Positions 25,279-33,600 of a DNA stretch of 64,000 bases are shown here, piece by piece. The DNA is taken from assembly GCF_947497045.1 (NCBI RefSeq), contig NZ_CANMEU010000010.1:1-64000 (forward strand), in the 5' to 3' direction. This DNA is from an uncultured Tateyamaria sp. Its GTDB lineage: Bacteria; Pseudomonadota; Alphaproteobacteria; Rhodobacterales; Rhodobacteraceae. A program made the translations under genes and the position numbers. The notes beneath the pieces were generated by a model. That model was not told where the DNA came from, did no database searches, and worked only from the letters and a program-made list of their open reading frames with translations. How positions within the stretch are numbered: the first letter of the stretch is position 1; each line of letters starts with the position of its first letter.

Positions 25279-26490
25279 ATGACCGAAGCCTACATCTATG
25301 ACGCGCTGCGCACCCCCCGTGGCAAGGGCCGCAAAGACGGCGCACTGCACGAGGTCACCGCACTTCGTCTGTCCGCCCAAACCCTCAACGCGATCAAGGA
25401 ACGCAACAACCTTGATGGTCACGCGGTTGAGGATGTGATCTGGGGCAACGTCACCCAAGTCATGGAACAGGGCGGCTGTCTGGCCCGCTCCGCCGTGCTG
25501 GCCTCGGACCTTGATCAGCGCATTCCGGGTCTTGCCATCAACCGTTTCTGTGCGTCCGGCATGGAGGCGGTGAACCTTGCCGCCAACCAGGTGCGCGGCG
25601 GTGCAGGCGAGGCCTATATCGCAGGCGGTGTCGAAATGATGGGCCGCGTGGCCATGGGCAGCGACGGAGCCGCCATAGCGGCTGACCCCAGCATCGCGAT
25701 GGACAGCTATTTCGTGCCCCAGGGCATCAGCGCCGACATCATTGCCACCGAATATGGGTTCACGCGCGACGATGCGGATCAGCTCGCCGTCGCCTCTCAA
25801 CAGCGCGCCAAGGCTGCTTGGGACGACAACCGCTTTGCCAAATCCGTGATCGAGATCAAGGACATAAACGGTCTGACCATTCTGGACCATGACGAATACA
25901 TGCGCCCCCAGACAGACATGCAAAGCCTTGGCGGTCTGAACCCCGCGTTCCAGGCCATGGGCGAGGTCATGCCCGGCTTCGACAAGGTCGCGCTGATGAA
26001 ATACCCCCACCTTGAGCGGATCAATCACATCCACCATGCGGGCAACTCGTCCGGTATCGTGGACGGGTCCGCTGCGGTGCTCATCGGCAACAAGGAATTT
26101 GGCGAGAAATGGGGCCTCAAGCCCCGCGCCCGTATCCGCGCCACGGCCAAGATCGGGACCGACCCGACCATCATGCTGACGGGTCCTGTGCCCGTCACCG
26201 AAAAGATTCTCAAGGATCACGGCATGGACATCAAGGACATCGACCTGTTCGAGGTGAACGAGGCCTTTGCCTCGGTGGTGTTGCGCTTCATGCAGGCCTT
26301 TGATGTGGACCACGACAAGGTCAATGTGAATGGCGGGTCTATTGCCATGGGCCACCCCTTGGGGGCCACAGGTGCCATGATTATCGGCACGCTGCTGGAC
26401 GAGATGGAGCGTGCGGACAAAGAGGTTGGCCTTGCCACCTTGTGCATCGCTTCGGGCATGGGTGCCGCCACGATTATCGAGCGGGTCTGA
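25279..26490 (+). CDS. fadA: Acetyl-CoA C-acyltransferase (thiolase), FadA-type
   Basis: The 403-residue thiolase has the acylated Cys in NRFCASGMEAVN (about residue 93), and the second site residues in GGSIAMGHPLGATGA (His) and LCIASGMGAA (Cys near the C-terminus). It performs the last step of beta-oxidation, releasing acetyl-CoA. It is directly upstream of the multifunctional alpha subunit gene, an order suggesting the two make the fatty-acid oxidation complex. Confidence 0.92.
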   Translation: MTEAYIYDALRTPRGKGRKDGALHEVTALRLSAQTLNAIKERNNLDGHAVEDVIWGNVTQVMEQGGCLARSAVLASDLDQRIPGLAINRFCASGMEAVNLAANQVRGGAGEAYIAGGVEMMGRVAMGSDGAAIAADPSIAMDSYFVPQGISADIIATEYGFTRDDADQLAVASQQRAKAAWDDNRFAKSVIEIKDINGLTILDHDEYMRPQTDMQSLGGLNPAFQAMGEVMPGFDKVALMKYPHLERINHIHHAGNSSGIVDGSAAVLIGNKEFGEKWGLKPRARIRATAKIGTDPTIMLTGPVPVTEKILKDHGMDIKDIDLFEVNEAFASVVLRFMQAFDVDHDKVNVNGGSIAMGHPLGATGAMIIGTLLDEMERADKEVGLATLCIASGMGAATIIERV

Positions 26491-26583
26491 GACCGCGCGC
26501 GGCGCGCACGGGTCACTGCGCACGCCGCCCCCTGCATCGATAGCTAGAATATAAAATATCACTCTCAAGAAGGGAGATCACTG

Positions 26584-28785
26584 ATGACCGATTTCACCAT
26601 GCAAAAGGACGCCGACGGCATCGCCACGATCACGTGGGATGTAGCCGACAAGTCCATGAACGTCATGTCCTTCGAAGGGCTTGAAACGCTGAACGACCTG
26701 GTGGACGACGCCCTTGGCGATGATGCCGTCAAAGGCATCGTGATCACGTCCGGCAAGGATACATTCGCGGGCGGCATGGACCTCAACCTGCTGGCCAAGA
26801 TGAAAGAGGATGCAGGCGACGAGCCTGCCAAGGGCCTGTTCGAGGGCACGATGAAAATGCACGGCCTGTTGCGCAAGATCGAGCGCGCAGGGATGGATCC
26901 CAAGACCAACAAGGGCGGCAAACCTGTCGCCGCTGCCTTGCCCGGCACGGCGGCTGGTATCGGGTTGGAATTGCCGCTAGCCACGCACCGCATCTTTATG
27001 GCCAACAACCCCAAGGCCAAGGTCGGCCTGCCCGAAATCATGGTCGGCATCTTCCCCGGTGCGGGCGGCACGACCCGCCTTGTGCGTAAACTGGGTGCCA
27101 TGGGTGCCTCGCCTTTGCTGCTCGAAGGCAAGATGCTGAGCCCGGACAAAGCCAAGGGCGTACTCGTGGACGAAGTTGTCGATGATCCGGTCGCGGCGGC
27201 CCGCGAATGGGTGCTGAATGCAGGCGACGCAGACATCCTGAAACCATGGGATGCCAAGGGCTACAAAATGCCCGGTGGCGCGCCCTATCACCCTGCGGGT
27301 TTTATGACCTTTGTGGGTGCCGCGGCCATGGTCAACGGCAAGACCCAAGGCGTCTATCCCGCCGCCAAGGCGTTGCTGAGTGCCGTCTATGAGGGCGCGC
27401 TTGTACCCTTTGACACTGCCCTCAAGATCGAGGCGCGCTGGTTCACCAACATCCTGATGAACCCCTCGTCGGGGGCCATGATTCGCTCGCTGTTCCTGAA
27501 CAAGGAAGCGTTGGAAAAGGGTGCTGTGCGCCCCGAAGGTGTCCCAGATCAGCGCGTCAAGAAGTTGGGCGTCTTGGGCGCGGGCCTGATGGGCGCGGGC
27601 ATTGCGCTCGTGTCAGCCCAAGCCGGGATCGAGGTCGTGCTGATCGACCGTGACCAAGAGGCCGCAGACAAGGGCAAAGCCTATACCGCCAAATATGTCG
27701 AAGGTGGGATCAAGCGCGGCAAGACCACGCAGGAAAAAGGCGACGCTCTGCTGGCCCAAATCACCGCCACACCTGATCTGGATGCGCTCAAGGGCTGCGA
27801 TCTGATCATCGAGGCCGTGTTCGAAGACCCCAAGGTCAAGGCCGAGATCACCGCCAAGGTCGAAGCGATCATTCCCGATGACTGCATCTTTGCCTCCAAC
27901 ACCTCGACCCTGCCGATTTCGGAACTGGCCAAGGCGTCGAAAAATCAGGAGCAATTCATCGGCATCCACTTCTTCTCGCCCGTTGAAAAAATGCTGCTGG
28001 TCGAGATCATCAAGGGTGCCAACACCGGTGACCGGGCCGTGGCCAAAGCGCTCGACTATGTGCGCCAGATCCGCAAAACGCCGATCGTGGTCAACGACGC
28101 GCGCTTCTTCTATGCCAACCGCTGCATCATTCCTTACGTGAACGAGGGCGCGCGCATGGTCACCGAAGGTGTCGAGCCCGCACTGATCGAAAACGCGGCC
28201 AAACTGGTGGGAATGCCCCTTGGCCCGCTGCAACTGACCGACGAGACGGCCATTGATCTGGGTGCCAAGATTGCCCGTGCGACGATGGCGGCCATGGGTG
28301 ATGCCTATCCCAAGTCGGGGGCCGACGATCTGATCTTCTGGCTCGAGGAAGAGGGCCGTCTGGGTCGCAAGGCCAATGCGGGCTTTTACGCGTATGACGA
28401 CAAGGGCAAGCGCATCGGTATCTGGGACGGACTGAACGAAAAGTACCCGTTGGCGGATGATCAGCCCGAAGTCACCGAGGTACAGCACCGTTTGCTGTTC
28501 TCTCAGGTTCTCGAAGCAGTGCGTGCGCTGGAAGAAGGCGTGTTGATGGACATCCGCGAAGGTGATGTAGGCGCGATCCTGGGCTGGGGCTTTGCGCCGT
28601 GGTCGGGGGGTCCGCTGTCATGGCTGGACATCATCGGCACACCTTATGCGGCCGAACGCTGCGACCAGCTTGAGGCCAAGTATGGAGAGCGGTTCAAGTG
28701 CCCTGCCCTGCTGCGCGAAATGGCCGAGAAGAACCAAAGCTTCTATGGTCGGTTCGGACCCAAAGACGCCGCTGCCGCCGCTTAA
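26584..28785 (+). CDS. fadB: Multifunctional fatty acid oxidation enzyme: enoyl-CoA hydratase/3-hydroxyacyl-CoA dehydrogenase
   Basis: The 733-residue protein has an N-terminal crotonase domain (about 1-250, GGMDLNLLAKM and GLPEIMVGIFPGAGG with the catalytic Glu), a Rossmann 3-hydroxyacyl-CoA dehydrogenase domain (about 318-500, LGVLGAGLMGAGIA and IGIHFFSPVEKM with the catalytic His) and C-terminal helical domains. It hydrates and oxidises enoyl-CoA and works with the upstream thiolase. FadJ is an alternative name. A strong AGGGAG site precedes the ATG, and a rho-independent terminator follows. Confidence 0.93.
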   Translation: MTDFTMQKDADGIATITWDVADKSMNVMSFEGLETLNDLVDDALGDDAVKGIVITSGKDTFAGGMDLNLLAKMKEDAGDEPAKGLFEGTMKMHGLLRKIERAGMDPKTNKGGKPVAAALPGTAAGIGLELPLATHRIFMANNPKAKVGLPEIMVGIFPGAGGTTRLVRKLGAMGASPLLLEGKMLSPDKAKGVLVDEVVDDPVAAAREWVLNAGDADILKPWDAKGYKMPGGAPYHPAGFMTFVGAAAMVNGKTQGVYPAAKALLSAVYEGALVPFDTALKIEARWFTNILMNPSSGAMIRSLFLNKEALEKGAVRPEGVPDQRVKKLGVLGAGLMGAGIALVSAQAGIEVVLIDRDQEAADKGKAYTAKYVEGGIKRGKTTQEKGDALLAQITATPDLDALKGCDLIIEAVFEDPKVKAEITAKVEAIIPDDCIFASNTSTLPISELAKASKNQEQFIGIHFFSPVEKMLLVEIIKGANTGDRAVAKALDYVRQIRKTPIVVNDARFFYANRCIIPYVNEGARMVTEGVEPALIENAAKLVGMPLGPLQLTDETAIDLGAKIARATMAAMGDAYPKSGADDLIFWLEEEGRLGRKANAGFYAYDDKGKRIGIWDGLNEKYPLADDQPEVTEVQHRLLFSQVLEAVRALEEGVLMDIREGDVGAILGWGFAPWSGGPLSWLDIIGTPYAAERCDQLEAKYGERFKCPALLREMAEKNQSFYGRFGPKDAAAAA

Positions 28786-28792
28786 ATCAACG

Positions 28793-28822
28793 AAGGGCCT
28801 CGCAGATGCGGGGCCCTTTTTT
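28793..28822 (+). terminator. Rho-independent terminator of the fatty acid oxidation genes
   Basis: AAGGGCCTCGC (28793-28803) pairs with GCGGGGCCCTT (28808-28818), an 11-bp stem with one G-T pair and loop AGAT, followed by a TTTTTT tract. It lies directly after the fadB stop. Confidence 0.9.
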
Positions 28823-28855
28823 CCATCACCCGCCCTTGCGGGACACGATTCAAGG

Positions 28856-29515
28856 TCACCCACTCTTGCGGGTGAACACCATCTTCTGTTCCGCCAGATC
28901 CTCGGGCGTTCCTTCCCACGCATAAAGCAACAGCGCCGGGTGAAAGTCGGCTACCGTGATCCGGTGCACCGTGTCGGGCGGATTGAAGATCAGCGAGCCG
29001 GGGCCATAGACCCCCTGATCATTCTCTGACACCGCCCCCGACAGGCAAATATAGCTTTCGGAAATCCCCCTGTTGGCATGTGCGGGGTACGTGCAGCCGG
29101 GCGCAAACAACACCAGCCCCAGGATCACCTCATTGGTGATGACCGGCCCGTTGGGTCCCACAAGCTCGGCATAGGCGAACTTGCGTTCCAACCCGCGCGG
29201 CACCTTTTCATAGCCATATTGCCAGGTGAACGTGTGCTGGATCGCCTCAAGGGACCGAATGAAAGGGCCGTGGCGTTCAACGCGACCATTGGCCAAGGCG
29301 CGGTTCAAATGCCCGGTGACGGGCTTGCCCTCGGGCGGGGCAAAGCGCATTTCGGCGTCGGCCTTGATCACCCGGTTGATACGCTCGCGCACGGATCGCT
29401 GATGGGTGCGGATCTTGCCACTGCCGCCCGCCGACATGCGCAGATAGAAATCATACGCATCGCGCAGCACGTAGATCCAGTCAGGAAAGTCGGATAGTTT
29501 GGGGGGCAGGGACAT
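28856..29515 (-). CDS. dddL: DMSP lyase-like cupin (DddL family)
   Basis: The protein is 219 residues from the ATG at 29515 (a GTG four codons upstream is an alternative). The N-terminal helical part includes SAGGSGKIRTH and YGYEKVPRGLERKFAYAELVGP; the C-terminal cupin barrel has FAPGCTYPAHANRGISESY and the final NPPDTVHRI. The His...Glu-x-Tyr...His pattern matches the metal ligands and catalytic Tyr known in DddL/DddQ lyases that split dimethylsulfoniopropionate into DMS and acrylate. Convergent with fadB; the DmdB-like ligase is 1.8 kb away. Family resemblance is strong, but substrate needs testing. Confidence 0.75.
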   Translation of the reverse strand: MSLPPKLSDFPDWIYVLRDAYDFYLRMSAGGSGKIRTHQRSVRERINRVIKADAEMRFAPPEGKPVTGHLNRALANGRVERHGPFIRSLEAIQHTFTWQYGYEKVPRGLERKFAYAELVGPNGPVITNEVILGLVLFAPGCTYPAHANRGISESYICLSGAVSENDQGVYGPGSLIFNPPDTVHRITVADFHPALLLYAWEGTPEDLAEQKMVFTRKSG

Positions 29516-29681
29516 GGGCAGGCACACTCGCCGGGATGCAGGGATCAGCAGGGCGGATCAATGGCGTGATTCCAGCAGTCGCGCAATGGGCGATGACGGG
29601 CAAAGGTCCAACATCGCGGTGATGTCGGACCAAAGCGAAAAAGGGTAAGGCGCGGCCCTCCAGATGCGCGCGCCCTCCCAA

Positions 29682-30350
29682 TCAGGCGGAGGTGTAAAGG
29701 GTGCTGGTTCCCATCTTGTCTTCAACCATCATGCACTCAACCAGAAATGCGGCGTCGCGGGCGGGCACAACCTCGTAGCCGCCATTCATCGCACCCATCT
29801 GACACAGCCGGATATGCGCGGGCGGGCAATGCAGCAGCGCGCCACCTTCGGCATAGATTACCTGTTCCTGTGCAAAGACCAAGGTGATGATTTCGACCTG
29901 AGTGCGTGGCGCGATGCGGGTAATACCACGGAACCCGTCCAGGGTCTTGGCAGCGACCACAGCAAAGGGATCGCCCATGGCGTCACAGGCGGCATCGGTT
30001 TCGATCAGCACCCCCTGATCGGGCAGCAGTTCCATGTCCTGACCGTTGCCAAGCGCTCCGGCTGGCACATGGACCGAGGCGTAGGCGGCAGGCACCATCG
30101 CATCTGCGGCCCAGAAAGTATCGCGGCGGACCTCGACCAGGGGCTGCGCGCCCGCATCAAAGGTCAGGACCAGATCGCCGGGGGCCAGTGCCTCGACACC
30201 GCGCCAGCCCATTGACGTCGCCACCCGTGTGCCCGCCAGCAAACCGCGTGTCGTCATCACGCCGCCATCCCATGCAGCCGACGTTTCCGCCATCCGCTGC
30301 AGCGTGCCTTTGTCCTTGCCTTTCCATCCAAACATCTCATCCATCCCCAT
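29682..30350 (-). CDS. Hint-domain protein with degraded splice site
   Basis: The 222-residue protein contains a Hint_2 (hedgehog/intein-like) domain: LLAGTRVATSMGWRGVEALAPGDLVLTFD (about residues 37-65) and the block B/F-like HCPPAHIRL region. The nucleophile Cys that starts active Hint domains is absent (Leu-Ala here), so autoprocessing is doubtful. Roseobacters usually carry such domains at the end of secreted surface proteins; here the domain is nearly alone. Translation start ATG at 30350 or at 30344. Function unknown. Confidence 0.7.
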   Translation of the reverse strand: MGMDEMFGWKGKDKGTLQRMAETSAAWDGGVMTTRGLLAGTRVATSMGWRGVEALAPGDLVLTFDAGAQPLVEVRRDTFWAADAMVPAAYASVHVPAGALGNGQDMELLPDQGVLIETDAACDAMGDPFAVVAAKTLDGFRGITRIAPRTQVEIITLVFAQEQVIYAEGGALLHCPPAHIRLCQMGAMNGGYEVVPARDAAFLVECMMVEDKMGTSTLYTSA

Positions 30351-30538
30351 GGTGCGACGCCTCTCATGCGCCGGTTGCTTTGATGTCTCTATCTGGGGTG
30401 ATTCTCAGGGCGCAGATCGGTCCTGATCTGGGCACAAATGGGGCATTGTTCTGGGCTTGAACAACAATGATCGCATTAGCTCATATTTGAGGTAAATTTG
30501 GCGACAATGAACCGCGAATTGCGCGTATGGCGTGTACT

Positions 30539-31189
30539 TCACTCGAAGGTGTAGCCGAATCTCTCGATATCTTCTGCGCAGAATTGGGCGACTGCAGCCC
30601 GCGCCTGATCTGTGTAATAGGTCCGATAATCCGCATCACGCACGGACGCGTTGGCGCGCCCGATCTCCAGTTGAAAGCCAAGGTGATCCCACAACGGGAT
30701 CGCATCGGCCTGCAAAGCCTCCAGCCGGATGTACAGATCACACCGTTCGGCCCCGCTTGCGTCTGTCATATAGTGCCGCGCAGGGCTGGCCTGCATGGAT
30801 GCGCGCACCTGAGCGGCGCAGGCAAACTCTGCGAATGGCAGCTGAGCCGCCAAGGCCACGGCCGGGTGATCAAAACTCTGTCCTTGCAGCCAGTGATAGT
30901 AACTCACCATCCGATCCCACGGGTTGCGCACCATGGTAAAGGCGAACAGCCCCTCCAACGTCGGCACCAGCCCATCAATGTCCGCGAGGGTTGAGTGTTT
31001 CCACAGCCGCCCCCGCGTCTGCACATCCACCACCCGTTTGCGCCGTTTCAACGCCTTGGGCGTGTCCCCGAGCATGATGTCATCCTTCATCGCGCGCCCC
31101 TCAAGGGCCAGCGCCATGGCGGTGCCGCCCGTCTTGGGCGCGTGAACAAAGATATAGGATCGGCCGGTGCTCAGGATCATGCCTGCCAC
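30539..31189 (-). CDS. Sulfotransferase family 2 protein
   Basis: The 216-residue protein shows the 5'-phosphosulfate-binding loop IFVHAPKTGGTAMAL (about residues 13-27) and the 3'-phosphate-binding VRNPWDRMVSYYHW (about residues 86-99), both diagnostic of PAPS-dependent sulfotransferases. The acceptor (carbohydrate, choline or other) cannot be read from the sequence. It faces away from the DmdB-like gene 98 bases off and ends about 190 bases before the Hint gene in the same direction. Such genes are frequent in roseobacters. Confidence 0.85.
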   Translation of the reverse strand: MAGMILSTGRSYIFVHAPKTGGTAMALALEGRAMKDDIMLGDTPKALKRRKRVVDVQTRGRLWKHSTLADIDGLVPTLEGLFAFTMVRNPWDRMVSYYHWLQGQSFDHPAVALAAQLPFAEFACAAQVRASMQASPARHYMTDASGAERCDLYIRLEALQADAIPLWDHLGFQLEIGRANASVRDADYRTYYTDQARAAVAQFCAEDIERFGYTFE

Positions 31190-31287
31190 ACTACCCGACC
31201 GCGATCAGAGGTCCATCCACCCCTTCCCATTTCGCACCACCCTCGCCATAACTTTGCACCAGCACGACGCAGCAGGGAGGCCACGTC

Positions 31288-32916
31288 ATGGGGTGGATGT
31301 CAGACGAAACCGGGCTGGACAAGACAGCCGCCAACTATGTGGCGCTGACGCCACTGTCGCATCTGGCACGGGCTGCACAGGTCTTTGCCCGCCACACCGC
31401 GGTGATCTATGGCGACCACTGCGTCACATACGCCGAATACCACGATCGCTGCACGCGGCTGGCATCAGTGCTTGCGGGCATGGGCGTCAAACCCGGCGAT
31501 GTGGTCGCGACCCTGATCCCGAACCTGCCCGCCCAGGCCGAGGCGCATTTCGGCGTGCCTGCCTGCGGCGCGGTGTTGAACACGATCAACACGCGTCTGG
31601 ATGTAGATACGGTGGCCTACATCTTTGATCACGGAGAGGCGAAGGTGGTGCTGGTCGACCCCCAGTTTCTCGACCTCGCCGAGGCGGCGATTGAGAAGAT
31701 GGGCGGCCCCCACCCCCACATCATCGAGGTGGCCGACACCGCCCATGGCTGGCCCGCCACAGGGCGACACCCCGAATATGAGGCGGTCCTGTCCGCCGCC
31801 GACCCCGATTTCAACTGGCACATGCCGAGCGATGAATGGGAGAGCCTCGCGCTCAACTACACCTCCGGCACGACGGGGCGGCCCAAGGGCGTCGTCTATC
31901 ATCACCGCGGTGCGTACCTGATGACGATGGGCACGGTGATCTCGTGGCGCATGCAGTTGCACCCCGTCTTTATGGCGATTGTCCCGCTGTTTCACTGCAA
32001 CGGGTGGAACCACACGTGGATGATGCCGCTGCTCGGCGGCACACTGGTGTGCTGCCGGGATATTGCGGCCAAACCGATCTATGATGCCATCGCGGATCAT
32101 GGCGTCACACATTTTGGCGGGGCCCCGATTGTACTGAACATGCTGGTCAACGCAGATGAGGGCGAGCGCCGCCCCTTTGACCACGTGATCGAAGTCTTTA
32201 CGGCTGGCGCGCCCCCTGCCCCGGCGACGCTGGCCAAGGTCGAGGCGCTCGGCTTCAACGTCACACAAGTCTACGGGCTGACCGAAACCTACGGGCATGT
32301 GACGGAATGCGTTTGGCGGGGCGAGGATTGGGACGGGCTGGGTCAAGAGGACAAGGCCGCGATCAAGGCTCGCCAGGGTGTTGCCTTTCCGATGATGGAA
32401 CACATCACGGTGATGGATGCGGACATGGCCCAGGTGCCCATGGACGCCACCACCCAAGGCGAGATTATGATCCGGGGCAATGCGGTGATGAAAGGGTATT
32501 TCAAGAACCCCGAAGCAACCTCAGAGGCATTCGCGGGCGGGTATTTCCATTCCGGTGATATCGCGATCCAGCACGACGACGGCTATATCCAGATCGCGGA
32601 CAGGGCCAAGGACATTATCATCTCAGGCGGCGAAAACATCTCGTCCGTCGAGGTCGAGGGGGTCTTGATGGGTCACCCGGACGTGAACCTTGCCGCCGTG
32701 GTGGCCAAACCGGACGACAAATGGGGCGAGGTGCCCTGCGCTTTTGTGGAACTCAAACCCGGCGCATCACCGACCGAGGCGGATCTGATCGCCTTTTCCC
32801 GCGAAACGCTGGCAGGGTTCAAAGCCCCCAAGCAGATCGTCTTTCAGGAACTGCCCAAGACCTCGACGGGCAAGATCCAGAAATTCGAGCTGCGCAAGCA
32901 GGCTGCAACCTTATGA
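31288..32916 (+). CDS. AMP-binding acyl-CoA ligase, DmdB-like
   Basis: The 542-residue ANL adenylating enzyme has YTSGTTGRPKGVVY (P-loop-like motif, about residue 190), VYGLTETYG, HSGDIAIQHDDGYIQIADRAKDIIISGG and KTSTGKIQK (catalytic Lys near the C-terminus). The length and pattern match medium-chain ligases and DmdB, which activates 3-methylmercaptopropionate in the DMSP demethylation route. With a DddL-like gene nearby a DMSP context is likely, though fatty acid activation is equally possible. Ribosome site AGGGAGG precedes the ATG. Confidence 0.85.
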   Translation: MGWMSDETGLDKTAANYVALTPLSHLARAAQVFARHTAVIYGDHCVTYAEYHDRCTRLASVLAGMGVKPGDVVATLIPNLPAQAEAHFGVPACGAVLNTINTRLDVDTVAYIFDHGEAKVVLVDPQFLDLAEAAIEKMGGPHPHIIEVADTAHGWPATGRHPEYEAVLSAADPDFNWHMPSDEWESLALNYTSGTTGRPKGVVYHHRGAYLMTMGTVISWRMQLHPVFMAIVPLFHCNGWNHTWMMPLLGGTLVCCRDIAAKPIYDAIADHGVTHFGGAPIVLNMLVNADEGERRPFDHVIEVFTAGAPPAPATLAKVEALGFNVTQVYGLTETYGHVTECVWRGEDWDGLGQEDKAAIKARQGVAFPMMEHITVMDADMAQVPMDATTQGEIMIRGNAVMKGYFKNPEATSEAFAGGYFHSGDIAIQHDDGYIQIADRAKDIIISGGENISSVEVEGVLMGHPDVNLAAVVAKPDDKWGEVPCAFVELKPGASPTEADLIAFSRETLAGFKAPKQIVFQELPKTSTGKIQKFELRKQAATL

Positions 32917-33344
32917 GCGAGCAAGACCAAACCAAACAGGGCCGGGGCAGGAACAAGGCCCAAGGGCAAGCCTGCCCGCAGCTATGCGCCCGCATGACAC
33001 TGGCACTGTTGCTGGCACTGATCATCCTCCCGCCGAGGCTTGCTCTCAGCGACGGACTGGCGGTTACCGACCTTGTGACTCGCTATTCCATGATCCGGAT
33101 TTGTGCAATCTATGATCACGTCAGCGCAGACCCTAGCAGCGCTGACATGCTGGATGCGCTCGATGCGAAAATCCGGGCGGAGCAGGCACAGCTGGACCTG
33201 GCAGTTTTCAGCAAAGCGCTGGAAGAGAGCATGGCCATCACCTCCGCCAGAACCGAGCAGGGGCGCATCGCACCAGCCTACACCGCCACGCACTGCCCGC
33301 GTATCCTCGTGCAGGAGGCGGCGGCCTTTCGCAACACCCCTTAA
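32913..33344 (+). CDS. Hypothetical protein with N-terminal membrane or signal segment
   Basis: The protein is 143 residues from the ATG at 32913, which overlaps the stop of the ligase gene (ATGA), so translational coupling is likely. It begins with about 28 charged residues followed by a hydrophobic stretch (TLALLLALIILPPRLAL) that may be an internal signal anchor, then an alpha-helical domain with two Cys. No family is recognised. A later ATG (MTLALLL, 32992) would give a cleaner signal peptide. Confidence 0.5.
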   Translation: MSEQDQTKQGRGRNKAQGQACPQLCARMTLALLLALIILPPRLALSDGLAVTDLVTRYSMIRICAIYDHVSADPSSADMLDALDAKIRAEQAQLDLAVFSKALEESMAITSARTEQGRIAPAYTATHCPRILVQEAAAFRNTP

Positions 33345-33581
33345 CCTCTGAGGCAGACCTGAACTGGTCCAATCTGTGACGCGTATCTGGCAAAACACCC
33401 CCATCTGGGTGCGTCGCTGTTTGGTGTGCTCTTTCGCAGGTTGATCGGGGTCTGCATGGCCGCTTCCAGGCACCACGAGTGATCATCTTGCGCGCTGACC
33501 TGCATACCCCAAGGGCCGCCTCGAACCATCACAACTTAACCCTTCGTCCACACTCAGGGGTGCACCGCCCATTGCGCGTAC

Positions 33582-33600
33582 GACCCGTGCCAGACGGGTC
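33582..33600 (-). terminator. Hairpin at the 3' end of prpE
   Basis: GACCCGT (33582-33588) pairs with ACGGGTC (33594-33600) at a five-base loop, overlapping the stop codon of prpE. It has no T tract, so it may stabilise the mRNA end as well as terminate. The rest of the 254-base gap to the previous gene shows nothing else. Confidence 0.4.

Noticed and set aside
25153-26568. 471-residue minus-strand frame opposite fadA
   Set aside because: Shadow frame with no known motifs.
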